Source: Hypholoma sublateritium FD-334 SS-4 (taxonomy: Eukaryota; Basidiomycota; Agaricomycetes; Agaricales; Strophariaceae). Taken from it: DNA of 51,852 nucleotides. The stretch is from contig KN817584.1 in the NCBI GenBank assembly GCA_000827495.1, forward strand, positions 18,002-69,853, given 5' to 3'. Both the position numbers and the translations under genes were made by a program. Under the pieces are notes generated by a model, which did no database searches, was not told the DNA's origin, and saw nothing but the letters and a program-made list of their open reading frames with translations. Below, in pieces: positions 37,483-49,233 of this stretch. Positions within the stretch are counted from its first letter, which is position 1, and every line of letters begins with the position of its first letter.

Positions 37483-38000
37483 AAGTAGTGGTGTAATTGC
37501 AGTCAGTAAAAGATGTATACTCTGAAACATGCACACCCAGCTTATATAGTAATGTCCTTGTCGACTACCATGTTTAAACAGCATCTGCTGGCATGGAATC
37601 CAGAGGGAGGAAATTCTATTCATAACCAAGAGTAAATTTATCGTTGGCATCTTTAGCGTTAAAAATTGTCCTGGCGCCCGGCGAAGGTACCACAAAGGTG
37701 CCCCACTGTTTTCTACCTGCATTCTGACACCTCCATCACCTCTATCATGCAACTGGGAGAAGGTTTTCAGGCGATCACCGCGCGGCTTCCCGGGAGCATC
37801 ATCACTCGATGCCATCGTCCTATAAATCGCCAGGCACACGGCATGCTGCAGCAGCAACTGAGCCATGCCAGGCTGCGTACATGATGTCGAAGATCGCCTT
37901 TCCGCTAGGACCGTGTCGATCGGTGTCGCCGCCGACTATGAGCTACTATATCAACAGCCCAAAATAGTTGATTAAAGCGAGGCGCGTCGCTGTATATAGC
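37483..38000. other. Upstream region of seven-helix gene
   Basis: An ORF continues upstream of the chosen start (37666-37866), but paralogues begin at the equivalent of 37482, so I treat this part as 5' flank. No other feature seen. Confidence 0.4.
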
Positions 38001-39530
38001 GGGGGCGCGCTGGCGGTCAATCGCGAGGCACCACACCACAGGGCGCCGGACGAGCGGCAGCGGGTGCCTGGCGTGTACGACGGCGAAGCCCCTCATCACT
38101 GTGCTTTGCACAGTGCATGATGATTGACGTGCGTCAAAATCTCGGTTCACACAAGCGCGCAGATCCCGCCGCAGCACCGCGCCCGCGCATGCGCATGTCC
38201 GTCTATATCTGCACGCGCGATCCTCGCTGGAAGGCGCACCGCTGTCCAGGGTCCCGTCGCCGCAGAGCCGAGCGCGGATCCACGGCATGGCGCGCGTGAA
38301 AAGCGGCCACGCATGCGCGGAGAGGCGCGGTGCACCGCACCGACGCGCGAGATGTCTTTCGGAGGTCTGCCCCGCGGGATGGCGGCGGAGACACCACCCT
38401 CGAACCGTAGCACGCATCAAAGAGCCGCGATTATCACCGTCGGCACCGGCTGGGCGCCCGGCGGTGCGTGCGCTTCGCGAGAGGCGCGCAGGAAGCGCCG
38501 CTGTCGATGTATATATGTACATCGATGTCGTTTGGGAGAGGCGATGAGCGCGGAGGCGCCCGTAGCCGCGCCGTGAGAAGCCCCGATCGGTCAAGCACCT
38601 ACGGCGCCCTGATCATTCGAACAACGCAGAAGTCCACACAGACGGCGCGCGAGCTCTGCAGCGCATCGGCTTCTCTGCGACGGCTGTCGATGCAGAGAGC
38701 CGCACCGCATCCGCGCCTTGCTCCCCCGCTGAGAGTTTCCACGGACACACCGCGCGGCGCCCGGGGCCAGCAAGCCGCGGCAGGCGCTGAACGGGACGGT
38801 GCACCGCCCGCGTGCCAACGATGAACTCCTGCCCGTTGCGGCGGCGCGCGGACGTGTGACGAAACGCCAGATGTGACAGCGACGGCGCCACGCGTCCCCG
38901 ACCATGCTCTGCGCATGCACGGGCGCCCGGAACGGCGTCGACCGGCGCAGGCCCGTGAACCGCGAACTGCAATATATGGGGGCCGGACAGACGGCGTACG
39001 CGCGTGCGCGATACCGGCGGATGCGGGAGGCACTGTAACGGGGAGGCGCGTCCAAGCGCTGGCTGGCCGGTCGTGAATAGGCGCAGTAATCCAACGCGTC
39101 GGCCTGCACTCGCACATATCGCGCTGGGCGGTGGCGAGCGGTCGCTTATCCACGGCAGACGGCGCGCGAGTCGCGTCGGGCGGTGGCTGCACCAGCACAT
39201 ACCCCCTCTGCGCAACAGGCGATCGAGAGGCGCGGCGCGCACGAATTCAGTGCGCGACGGTGTACAGTGCCGCAGGGACCGGCCGCGCTCTGAGGAAGGG
39301 CGCAGAGTATACAGTGGGACGGGAGCGGGCGCACGCATGCACGAACCGAGCACGACAGGCCGGCCACGCAGGTGCACGCGCCGGCGGGAACGCGCCTATT
39401 CGGGCGACGGGCAGAAGCAGAGTGGGAGTTATGTCGCGCGCGCAAGGAGGTGGGCGGCGTGGCAAGGAGGTCGTGGGAGTGGAAGCTGCAGCGCGCGAGG
39501 GGGAGAGTGTCGCGCGTGAACTGGGAGGAA
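38001..39530. repeat. GC-rich island 5 (longest copy of the dispersed repeat)
   Basis: About 1.5 kb, CpG-rich. It contains, in order, the blocks shared with island 1 (38625-38900), with island 2 (38750-38900) and with island 4 (39125-39420), so it may be the most complete copy. A short palindromic hairpin (CGATGTA-N6-TACATCG) sits at about 38505-38525. Long overlapping ORFs on both strands are uninformative. Confidence 0.6.
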
Positions 39531-41071
39531 CGTGAGTTGTGACTGACCACATGGATGACGACGGTGGTGCTAATGCCTGGACGAATGGATGAAGGCGAAG
39601 GTCGGCAGCGCACACATCTAGTTGTTACGCCAGCACGACGCGGTGAGTGTGTACGTCGAAGAAGTACCGCGCAGAGAAAGGATAGGAGCAGGCCATCCAG
39701 ATACGTAGCGTGGCGAGCGGGCGTGGGCTGTGCGGGCCGGCAGCACGGCCCGCCATAAACAAGTATCCGGCGCGTCTGCCTCGCCCATGCGAAAATCGCC
39801 GGGAAACTGAACGTCGTTTATTTCAGCGTCATTTGGGCTGCTTAGTCCCCCGCGCGGCGGCGAGGCGTACATCTGATCTGCAGCTATGGATAGCGGCGAA
39901 TCTGTGCGGGATTCTTTCACCTGATCAACTTTTTCACCTCGCACGCTCTGGCAGCCCTGTGCGTCCTGCGTGCGTGTGGCCCCAGTTACATATGTACCGA
40001 GAACGGGCTTCTTGAACTTACGGGTATTGCGCTATCTATCGACTCAGTGATCATGGAAAATTCTGTGTGGTCATATGTCGCCGCTCGCAGGGCTTGGAAC
40101 AATACAAGCCCAAAATGAATCATGCCAAGTGTCACTTGGAAGTTCGATGGGTTGTTGTTCAATTACTATCTACGTCGCGCCTTTCTCCCACCATCCAGAA
40201 TTTGAGGGTTGAAACGTTGCGTTTCAATTCCCCCTGATGGCGAACTGAGGCGCGGCGTACAGCATATGCACCATTTTCGTATGCGCTCGTTCTGTTCAAC
40301 ATGTCCAGCATCACCTCCCCTCCGGTTACTTACTTATGTCCTGTGTCGGAAATTCCCGCCCTGGCAGGCATCTTGAACGTACGTCAGTACGTAACCCCAT
40401 CAAGAATGCGGCTTTCTAAATGCAGTATGGCCGTGCCCGACTGGTGGGGTACCCTTGCCCAACGCCCACACTGATTCTCGTAAGTAGTGTGTGCATCTAT
40501 CTGCACCTGACAGCCACACATGCGCACTACATGGCTGTGCTCCTTCGTTCTTCGGATGCTCACGACAATACAGGCATCTGACAAAGATGAACTTAACTTA
40601 GAGCGATAAAGTTGGGGGGAGTTGCTGCTCGACTGTCTGGGCGAAAAAGCGCTGGGATCTCCGTGCACCGAATGCTCTCCGGTCGGGAATCCATCTGAGT
40701 GGATCCTCAATGAATGAAGTAGTAAAAAATTGACATCGACTTTTCTTGTCCCACTCTGGCCAAACGCGCCATCTAATCGCGGTAATCAGACGGTGCAGAA
40801 GCACGACTGTTTAAATTTGGTTAGGTATAACGAGAACGAACGCCCTCCGATCTTTTATGGGAAGGTTGGTTCCATGCCGTATATTCTAATCTTGAGCAAG
40901 GAAACATTGCGCCAGTCCAGCGGTTTCCGTGAACTACATAAAAGTGGTACGCACAGATACAGCCTGGTCAGTGGTCACTGCCCACTCCCGTGTCAACGAC
41001 CGAAAGACTTAGAAAGGTCTGTGTTTTCCTTCGCCTCTCTGACTCATTTATTGATACATCTGGAGGTAGAA
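39531..41071. other. Intergenic spacer with a relative of the Tc1/mariner flanking repeat
   Basis: 40310-40430 is related to 23455-23580, for example CCCCATCAAGAATGCGG shared exactly and GGCAGGCATCTTG in both. No gene recognised; the promoter of the decarboxylase should lie in its last few hundred bases. Confidence 0.45.
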
Positions 41072-42449
41072 ATGCCTCCCGTTACCGCTCTTAGTCGCTA
41101 CGGCGGATGGCTCCCGAAAAGCCGCAAGATCCACCAGGCTTTCTTCGAGGAGCGTATCAAGTTCGCCAGACACAGGAGTCAGAGAAATTTGGGGCACGAG
41201 CCTGCTATTGCGGCATTCGAGAGAGCAATCAAAGCGGACCCCATCATGTCCTTGTTGTTTGACAAGATCTTCCTTCAAGTCTCCCCAATGAACCAGGTGC
41301 GTTTATGGACTTACCTCCCACTCCCTAGACGAATTTTTGATTATTATTGTTTCGGCCGTTTACTAGATCGCTGACTTCGAGGAACTGTTGAACATGATGG
41401 ACGGCATCATCGTCGCCGCCCCGAAGTTCCAGGTTGCCGAGGGCGCAGAGGGCGAACCGATTGGCGTCCCGATGTATCTCCTCTTCGATCTTCTTAGCAA
41501 CACGGACGCAGCGCACGACTTATTCCGTATGCCCGTGTTCAACGTAGCGCTGAAGAACGTGTTGGACACCTGGGGCGACTACCTCAAAACCGACGACTCA
41601 AACAACACGCTTACCGACGCCGACGACGGGTGGTTCGGGCAGGCCGGCCTGCGAAGCCTCGAAGAAAAACGTGGTATTTTCAACAACACCTACGTCACGC
41701 CCGACCCCGACGCCGTCAACCGCGGCTACGCGTCCTGGGACATTTTCTTCACGCGCGAAATCCAGAGCTCCGCGCGTCCCATCGACGCAGCTGACAACAA
41801 GTCCCTCATCCACAGCGCATGCGAATCGACCGTCTACCGCATCGCGCGCGGCGTCCAGGCGCACGACCAGTTCTGGCTCAAGGCGCAGGCGTACTCGCTC
41901 TACGACATGCTCAGCATCGGCGCGGACCACAGCTACGTGAAGCCGTTCGTGGGCGGGACGGTGTACCAGGCGTTCCTCAGCCCGCAGGACTACCACCGCT
42001 GGCGCTGCCCCGTCGACGGCGTCATCGAGAAGGCGATCGTCGTCCCCGGCTCGTACTACGCCGTCATCCCGGACGACGGCGCCGCGGCGGACGACCCCGA
42101 CTTCGAAGAGCACGACCCGCGCGGTGCCCTGATTCGCTCCCAGGCGTGGCTCACGATCACCTCTGCGCGCGCGCTGATCTTCATCCGCGCTAACAATCCG
42201 GTGATTGGCCTCATGTGCTTCATCGGCGTCGGCATGGCGGAGGTGTCGACGTGCACGCTGAGCGTCGTCGACGGGCAGAGCGTCAGCACGGGCGACGAGC
42301 TGGGGATGTTCCACTTCGGCGGCTCGTCCCATTCCCTGGTCTTTGGCCCACAGGTTAATGTCACATTCGCCGACAATGTCGTCATCGACCAGCATCTTTT
42401 GGTCAACTCCATCATTGCTCAAGTTTCGCCCGCCGTCGTTCCCGTTTAA
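41072..42449 (+). CDS. Phosphatidylserine-decarboxylase-like enzyme, similar to fungal aromatic amino acid (PsiD-type) decarboxylases
   Basis: Pyruvoyl-dependent decarboxylase of the PSD family. Two exons (intron 41297-41366) give 435 residues, close to PsiD-type enzymes and lacking a mitochondrial or C2-domain leader. Residues 1-75 form the small N-terminal domain found in PsiD relatives (AIAAFERAIKADP). The body has SWDIFFTREIQSSARPI, ACESTVYRIA, and YHRWRCPVDG with the conserved catalytic histidine. The C-terminal self-cleavage site is HFGGSS, whose serine should become the pyruvoyl group. No signal peptide. The substrate could be an aromatic amino acid such as tryptophan or phenylalanine, or phosphatidylserine; the domain layout favours a free amino acid. 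None of the other psilocybin-pathway genes is nearby. The antisense ORF at 41598-42422 is a shadow of high GC3. Confidence 0.88.
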
Positions 42450-43418
42450 AGCTATAAGTAATAGTCAGATGCCATTGTACTATATGCGACGAGTTTTCCT
42501 TACTCCTTTGTTGCTGAAACCAAACACACTTCCTGTATGTCTGCGATGGACAATATGATACGACGCCAATTCATGTGCTTTCCGTACAATATTGCTCCAG
42601 AAAGTTAGATATTTGCACTGGACCGCTAACATGCTTCATTTCATGGGTATCTCATTCGATCCAAGGGACAGACACACCTCGACGATATCCAATATGCAAT
42701 GTGAGTTGTGAGAACGTCTCCAAGCGCCAAGATCAGATATTGGATATCCCAGAGATCGTGGTTCCGATAGGCAGAAATAAGACAGCCGAGACGGCGTCGC
42801 GTGTGGGCACAGACTAAGGGCGTGTTACAGGACATAGCAGGGGCCGAGGGCGCCGGGCGGTGAAGTGTGAAATTTATCTGCGTCGATGATGACGTGCAGC
42901 GGCGTCCGCGAAGATCTCCAGCTGCTTATGGCCTGGTACTGGCGTGGCGTGTACAGAGTGCGCAGCGATGGGGGTGAGGAAGAGGGAACGAAGGGAAGGG
43001 CGGCTCAAGCAGGAGAGCCCACTACGAATAATTGAATTGGACGTAAGGGAAGACCCGGTGAAAGGGATCTTGGTGATAAGATGACGAAAGTTGAATGAAG
43101 CACAAGTAGTGGGATGGCACGACGGACTGTGAAGATTTGGTGAAGATCCCCGGATGACGTGGCCACATATTCCAACAGTGGGGCCTGGCGGTAGACGGAA
43201 GATGTGGGCAGTGGACGAAGCACGGCGCGTCGTTATAGTGTGCCACGTTCGGTCTAGGAAGCGCCGCGCGAAAAAGAGACCGACGGCGAACGTCTGGCGT
43301 AGGCGACAACATGAGCGCTTGAGCGCTTTAACCTTCCTGAAACTCCTAGTTCTGAGAGGCGGGCAAGTGCGATTTGACCATGTAGGGAAAATGTAGGGAT
43401 AGTGAGTTACTTATTGGG
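42450..43418. other. Intergenic spacer with a perfect 12-bp inverted repeat
   Basis: GATATCCAATAT (42684-42695) and ATATTGGATATC (42737-42748) could form a hairpin with a 41-nt loop. No gene recognised in the rest. Confidence 0.4.
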
Positions 43419-43438
43419 TACATCAGTAGAATCACAAA
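43419..43438 (+). repeat. Left terminal inverted repeat of Plavaka element
   Basis: TACATCAGTAGAATCACAAA, perfect inverse of 49234-49253. Confidence 0.85.
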
Positions 43439-43696
43439 AAGACTTTTGGCCACTTTTGACACTTTTGAAAGCTATAAAAGCGGCAAAAAGCGGAAAGCAT
43501 TTGACGCTTTCAATAACGGAGGCCTTAAGCTATGAAAGCTTTTTTCCGTTATTTGAAGGATGGAATCGACGTAAAAGTATGTCATAAAGCTGTATAAAAG
43601 AGGCTCTCAAAGCGGTTCAAAGGCGCCGGTTGGTCACACAGGAATGAGATAGCCGCATTGAAACACATATATTAACGCACTACACTACGGGCACTA

Positions 43697-45737
43697 CTAA
43701 TCCAGGTCACTATCGTCGTCAATGAGCTCGAAAACAGGCTGTTCAGCAGCTCCCGCTGCCGCTGCCGCCATCGAATCTTGTACGTTATCAGCTTTACGAC
43801 CGCTTTTCGAGACTTCAATTGCCGCTTCGAGGATCTTGTTCCATTGCTTCTCCTTCAGCTTGTTGATGATATTGAGTAGATTCGTCGTAGTGAGTATTGA
43901 GACCACCTTTCCCTCACGAACTAGACTTGAATCACCCCAATTTGTCTTCGAGAAATCGTTGTATGGGCGCCGTAGTTCAATTTTCTCGCCAGATGTCCAC
44001 ATCGAGAGCCCGCGTTTGATCTATTGAAAATATCACGCATTAGCCAGCTGTGTTAGATACGAAAGAGGTGTCGTTCTCACTGCTTGGATAGTAAGCACCA
44101 AGGCACCAGTAGGCTTCTTCATCGAGCGCTGGGCAACCGGGATCCCGGATATACTGGCGAAATGTATTCCTAAGATAGCGGATATGATTGGCGACTGAAA
44201 GAGGCCCTATATACAGTTATAAGTATGGCATATTAGATGCGATGAGCTCAAGCAGGAATTGATATGACTCACTGATGCTTTGACCTTTGATATACCATTT
44301 GCATCCGGTTCGTCGTCAAGTTCTTCGTAAACGCGAAAGTAAAAAGGCCGCGTATGCTCTTCGCCCGAAAGAAGCCACGTGCATAGTTCAGCTCGTGAGG
44401 CTGTTGAATTGTTTTCGAGGAGGGGAAATACATGTGCGTTGAGATAAGTAAGAGCACTTGTAGCGAACTTGTTTCGCCACATGTGAAGCCTATCTTCAAT
44501 CTGTTGATACTTAATCAGCCGGGGATTCGGTGTTGAAATGGATACGTACCAGTTTTTGAGCAATCACATTGAACGACGAAGCGTCCTCATCGGGAAACGT
44601 GTTGATCCAGACCTGCTTCAACTCGTCCAAATCCGGCGTTCCCCACGGCATGCTGTATCCAAACACTTCACGAGCGCGAGGGACAAAGATCGTGTCAAAT
44701 GCAGCCTGCAGATGTGTGGGTAGATGAGAGAGACGAATCTGTTCCTTTTTGAGGCGGGCATTTGAGACATTCAAGCTCGTGGAGGGATGTATGAAGGTGC
44801 CAACAGATGTGGTGGGAACGACTTTCGCAAGCGAGCGAACCTGATATCACATCATCATGAGTCAGCTATCAAAATATACCCACCGATGACTGGCAGGCGT
44901 GAGTATTTGCAACTTACCTTTACGCTTTCATTGTCCAGAGGATCACTGCTGCGGAATTTCCACCCTTGACCCATCCCTCGTCGTTCAGCTACCTCGCCTG
45001 CATTATCACTGATACCTCCGTCCGAGCCTTCATCGCCTGAAAGTGGATTAACCGAACTTGGAATAGATGTTCCTCTACCTGAACTAGCAGAGCGAGAACG
45101 ACTTGATGTGATATCTCTGTCTGCAACATACATGTCTTCGGCCATTGGAGTCTCTTCACGTGGAACCTGCCAGTCATCGCGGATTCCAGCCTTGATTTTC
45201 CTGCTTGTTTTTAATGCACGGGATGATTTCCTGTGTACCACCGTGACTGTCAGTATCATGCCAACGATAAGAATCTCAAAGCTCACGGTTCGTTCTTTGG
45301 AGCCTTGCGCTTGCCACCGATCTTCGATGGTTCTTCTACTGGTAAGGCTGCAACAACAGCCTGTCTGAGCTCACCTTTGGCCTTCTTTTTAGGGCGTCCT
45401 CTTTTCCTAGCAGCAGGCTCATCACCGTCTTCGGATTCGACATCCATTGCTTCATCTGATGAGCTATCGTCGTCATCTTCGCCAGGCTCCGCAGCGACCT
45501 GAAACTCATCCTCGCTGCCACTCAATTCAGGCTCGATAATCTCCATGTCTTCATCCACAGAGTCTGTGTGATGTGTATGTTAACACGATGAAGAATATGG
45601 AATAGATCAAGAACAGATGAAATACCGTCGAACGTAACAGGTGGGTCTGAAATTTTGCGAGGCCGTAAAACTTTTTCCAATACAGGTTTGGGCGGGTTGC
45701 TGGCATTCTTGAGCTTCTCTTTATGCTCACGACGCAT
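43697..45737 (-). CDS. AT-hook hypothetical protein of the Plavaka element
   Basis: Begins at or near 45737 (MRREHKEKLKNASNPPKP) and ends at 43697 (ELIDDDSDLD). After a short basic exon comes an acidic run (EPGEDDDDSSSDEAMDVE), then KRGRPKKKAKGEL, an AT-hook core (GRP) that binds the minor groove of AT-rich DNA, then a Ser-rich part and a globular region with LPTHLQAAFDTIFVPRAREV, IEDRLHMWRNKFATSALTYL and IKRGLSMWTSGEKIELRR. Several short introns. No catalytic motif seen. An accessory role in recognising the element's AT-rich ends would fit but is inference. The first exon may be cut: its upstream edge abuts the broken transposase within about 20 bases, and TTTAG directly before the ATG region looks like an acceptor site that has lost its upstream exon. 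Confidence 0.65.
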
Positions 45738-45756
45738 CTTTGCCTAAATTGCTCAG

Positions 45757-48201
45757 GATGAATCGACTCATGGGGCAATGTTTGCACCAATCGTCCTTGG
45801 AAGTGACAAAACGACAGTCTCTGTTGCGACAGGTCAAAACGACTTCTATCCCCTGTATATGTCGCTCGGAAATGTCCACAATTCTGTTCGCCGTGCTCAC
45901 CGTAACGCTGTCGCGCTGATTGGATTTCTTTCTGTACCAAAAAGTATGCGCTACGTTGGAGGCATGTGTTCAAGTGTCTAATTCCAAGTTGTAGCAAGTC
46001 AGGATCATGCAGACGGCGCTGACTTCCGCAAATTTCGACGCCAACTTTTCCATTCATCGCTCGAGCACATCCTTTCTTCTGTGCGCCCTTACATGACAAC
46101 TCCACGGGTAACCATGTGTGAAGATGGCCATTACCGACGTGTGGTTTATGGGCTAGGTCCGTACATAGCTGATTACCCAGAGCAGGCCCTGCTCGCTTGT
46201 ATCGTCCAAAATTGGTGTGCGAAGTACGTTTGATCTCTTTTTCCTCTCTGCTGTCCGAGTTCATCCTTCAAGTTTCTCAGGTGTACTGCCCCTCCCAATG
46301 ATTTGGATGGCGACCTCACTGGTCAAAGATCCCACGTTCACACTGACACATTACTCCACTCTGGAGAAATCACTCTACAGGAGCTGTGGGATGATTATGG
46401 AATAGTCGGCGAACTTCTTGTAAGTCGCGCTTTATTTAATTGATATTGACTTCGGCTAACATTCCTCCAGCCGTTTACCACCGCTTTTCCACGAGCAGAT
46501 ATACATGAACTTCTGTCGCCGGACCTTCTTCATCAGATCATCAAGGGAACATTCAAGGACCATCTCGTCGACTGGGTCACTCAATGGATCAAGCAGACAT
46601 ACCCGAAAGCTCAGGCCAACCGGATACTTGCAGATATTGACCGAAGGTGCAAGATTTTTCTTTGAGTAACCGACGAAGTACATGACTAATTTTTGTCTTA
46701 AAGAATTGCGGTGGTGCCATCGTTTCCGGGACTACGTCACTTTCATGAAGGACGAGGCTTCAAACAGTGGACAGGAAATGACTCAAAGGGCTTAATGAAG
46801 GTACAATTTATATGCATATATTGTTCAAAAAAATGGTCTCATTCACGTTGCGCCCTAGGTATATCTTTCTGCAATTTCTGGTCATGTTCCGAAACAAATG
46901 GTCAAGGCTGTCGCTGCCCTCATCGAATTCTGCTATCTGGTCCGCCGCTCGATCATTGATGAAGATACCCTGGTTCAAATTGATGCTGCGCTTGCTCAAT
47001 TCCATGAACACCGTGAAGTTTTTCGAGAAGACATTCGGCCGGAGGGCTTCTCTTTACCTCGCCAGCATTCACTCGTGCATTATCACTTCATGATCACACA
47101 GTACGGGGCCCCAAATGGACTGTGTTTGTCAATCACAGAGTCAAAACATATTAAAGCTGTCAAGAAACCCTACCGCCGATCGAGCCGCAATAAGCCCCTT
47201 GGACAAATGCTGGTTTCGAATCAACGAAACGACAAATTAGCAGCTGCACGCGTCAATTTCCAGGCTCGAGGGATGCTGACTGGTCCCAATCTTTCCGGAT
47301 TCATAGGCGAGCTGTGTGCTCCCGAGACGAATGCCACACCTGATCCACTGGCCCTTCTCGCAGTCAATGTCGCTCCCAGTGATCCGGTTGATGATGCTTT
47401 GAGTAGGGAGGTCAACGAGACAGGTGCAGTTGAGGAACCTTTGGCGGAGGCCGAGGTAAAGCTGGCCAAGACATATGGTGCGTTATGCTACGTGTATTTG
47501 TATTTCACACTGTAACAATCTGTTCAATAGTCCGAAACCTTCCTCGAGATCTACATATGCTTAGCGTCAAGATAAATCAACCTCGCCTTCCTCTCCTTAT
47601 ACGCCAATTTCTCTACACTACGTTGAACCCGGATTCGCCAATCCCAGCATCTCAAATTCAACATGAAGACCTCCCTCACATTTCGGGCAAAATCTTCGTC
47701 TACAACTCCGCACGAGCTGTGTTTTATGCGCCTAGCGATCTCTCTGGCCTAGGTGGAATGCGTCATGAGAGGATCAGGTCCACTAGCTCCTGGTACGGTG
47801 GTGCTCCTCGCCGTGACTGCGTCTTTGTTGCAAATACAGACGCTCCTGATGCAGTAGGATTTTCAGGCCTTCATGTTGCACGTGTTTTCCTATTCTTTTC
47901 ATTTGCGCACCTTGATGTAGCTTATCAATGCGCCTTAGTACACTGGTTCTCAGCTGTTGGAGACTCACCGGATGAGGAGACTGGGATGTGGATGGTAAAT
48001 CCGGATTTTCGGGGAGGCAGGCGGGCTTTAGCAGTCATCCATCTCGATATGGTGTTACGTGGGGCTCACCTTTTAGGAGCGGCAGGTTCTAATTTCTTAC
48101 CTACAGATGCTACATTTGATTTTTCAAAGTCTTTAGACTCTTTCCACACTTTCTATGTAAACAAATACGTAGATTATCATGCACACGAGGTTGCTTTTTG
48201 A
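45757..48201 (+). CDS. Plavaka transposase, N-terminally truncated
   Basis: About 700 residues in seven or so exons. It starts abruptly at a CTCAG acceptor-like site with DESTHGAMFAPIVLGSDKTT, a core Plavaka motif normally deep inside the protein. Further family motifs follow: GNVHNSVRRAHRNAV, DFRKFRRQLFHSSL, EDGHYRRVVYGLGPYIADY, ADIHELLSPDLLHQIIKGTF, FHEGRGFKQWTGNDSKGLMK, SLPRQHSLVHYHFM, APNGLCLSITESKHIKAVK and the C-terminal YVNKYVDYHAHEVAF ending at 48201. The downstream frame is intact. The zinc-binding N-terminal part and upstream catalytic region are absent; an in-frame stop lies just before (45745-45747) and the divergent AT-hook gene occupies that space. I treat it as a deletion derivative, still possibly transcribed from ATG 45778. 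Confidence 0.82.
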
Positions 48202-48485
48202 TATTTACACGTCGATTGGAACTCTGATGATTTGAAGTTTCAAAAAGAAGCAACATGTTAATTAACTCACCACAACCGCAAAACGAACTGAATTCACATG
48301 AAATTTCACAATAATGTACACCCTCCAGTTATCTTTTAGCTACCATATTTTTTTTCTGCTGCCCAATGCTCCTGCATGACATGCAAGTAGATTTTTACAA
48401 GGGGCACAAACGGCGGCCCATCAAGATCACATGATTATCCAGACAATTTATTCTGTGCGCTCTTTCGGGCTCGTCTAAGGCCATC

Positions 48486-49085
48486 ATGAATCCTGAGTCC
48501 CCCTCCCTATTCAAACTAAGCCGACAAATACTCCTCAGACCCCGTGAATGGCGCTTCACTGGACCAGGCTCCGATTCACCAGGAGATGAACCACCATCAC
48601 GCTACAATCAACGCCGGGTTTGCCGCTGCATGACCTACAAAATCTTCCATCATCAAATTCGGAACAGGGTGAACAAACCTCAGGTTAAGGTCAATGTGGA
48701 GAAAAATAACGAAGATGACAATTGCTCCTATGTGACCACGTCTTGTATATCAGAGCAAGAGGCAAGTGTCAGTTTAATTTGAAGCTGAAAAATGCGATCT
48801 AAGCGATCATCTGATTAGCTTTCTATTCCGGTGAACACAACACGTCAAAGTGGTGGTTCTGTGACCGAATCCGAATCCGTGTCATCAACATCTCCTGACC
48901 CGACACCTCCAGAATTCAGGGATGAAGAAAGCCAGGTCCCAGAGGGTTGGAAATGTAGGCTAGATATCATACGGTCAGAGATTATGCCAGCCATGGATAG
49001 CGATATCAGGCAGTTGGAAATTGGGCTTGCGGAGATCAAGTACAGGCAGAGGTGCTTACTGGAAGAGCTGGTACTTCCCATATAA
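48486..49085 (+). CDS. Small hypothetical protein at the right end of the Plavaka element
   Basis: ATG at 48486 (MNPESPSLFKLSRQ) opens a basic N-terminal half rich in Arg and Asn. An intron near 48767-48818 can join it to a second exon with a Ser/Thr/Pro linker and a C-terminal helix with coiled-coil spacing (IRQLEIGLAEIKYRQRCLLEEL), stopping at 49085. The second exon has no ATG of its own, which supports the splice. No family recognised. Lying between the transposase and the right inverted repeat, it moves with the element. Confidence 0.5.
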
Positions 49086-49233
49086 CAGCAACTGTATTTC
49101 TGACACATAATTGAATTCATTCATATCAAAGTGCCGAAGCGGGCTCGATGCATCAAAGTGGTTGGAAATCGGTTCCAAAGCGTTTACATAAGTGTTGTAA
49201 AAGTGAAAGTGCCGAAAAGTGAAAGCGAAAGCG

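Noticed and set aside
37483..37866. N-terminal extension of the seven-helix gene (copy B)
   Set aside because: The paralogues at 17955 and 51097 begin at the equivalent of 37482, and the extension is basic and low in complexity.
38599..39377. Several long overlapping ORFs on both strands (up to 254 codons)
   Set aside because: They lie in a GC-rich repeat island where stops are rare in all frames; translations are Arg/Ala/Pro-rich with no consistent frame between repeat copies.
41598..42422. 274-codon minus-strand ORF
   Set aside because: Exactly antisense to the decarboxylase and explained by its high GC3; translation is Arg/Val/Asp-rich without a domain.
41072..42449. Part of a psilocybin gene cluster
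   Set aside because: No PsiH-, PsiK- or PsiM-like gene is present in the window; the P450 lies 40 kb away and shows no specific link.
45551..46264. 237-codon minus-strand ORF
   Set aside because: Antisense to Plavaka transposase exons that carry unmistakable family motifs, and it runs across their introns.
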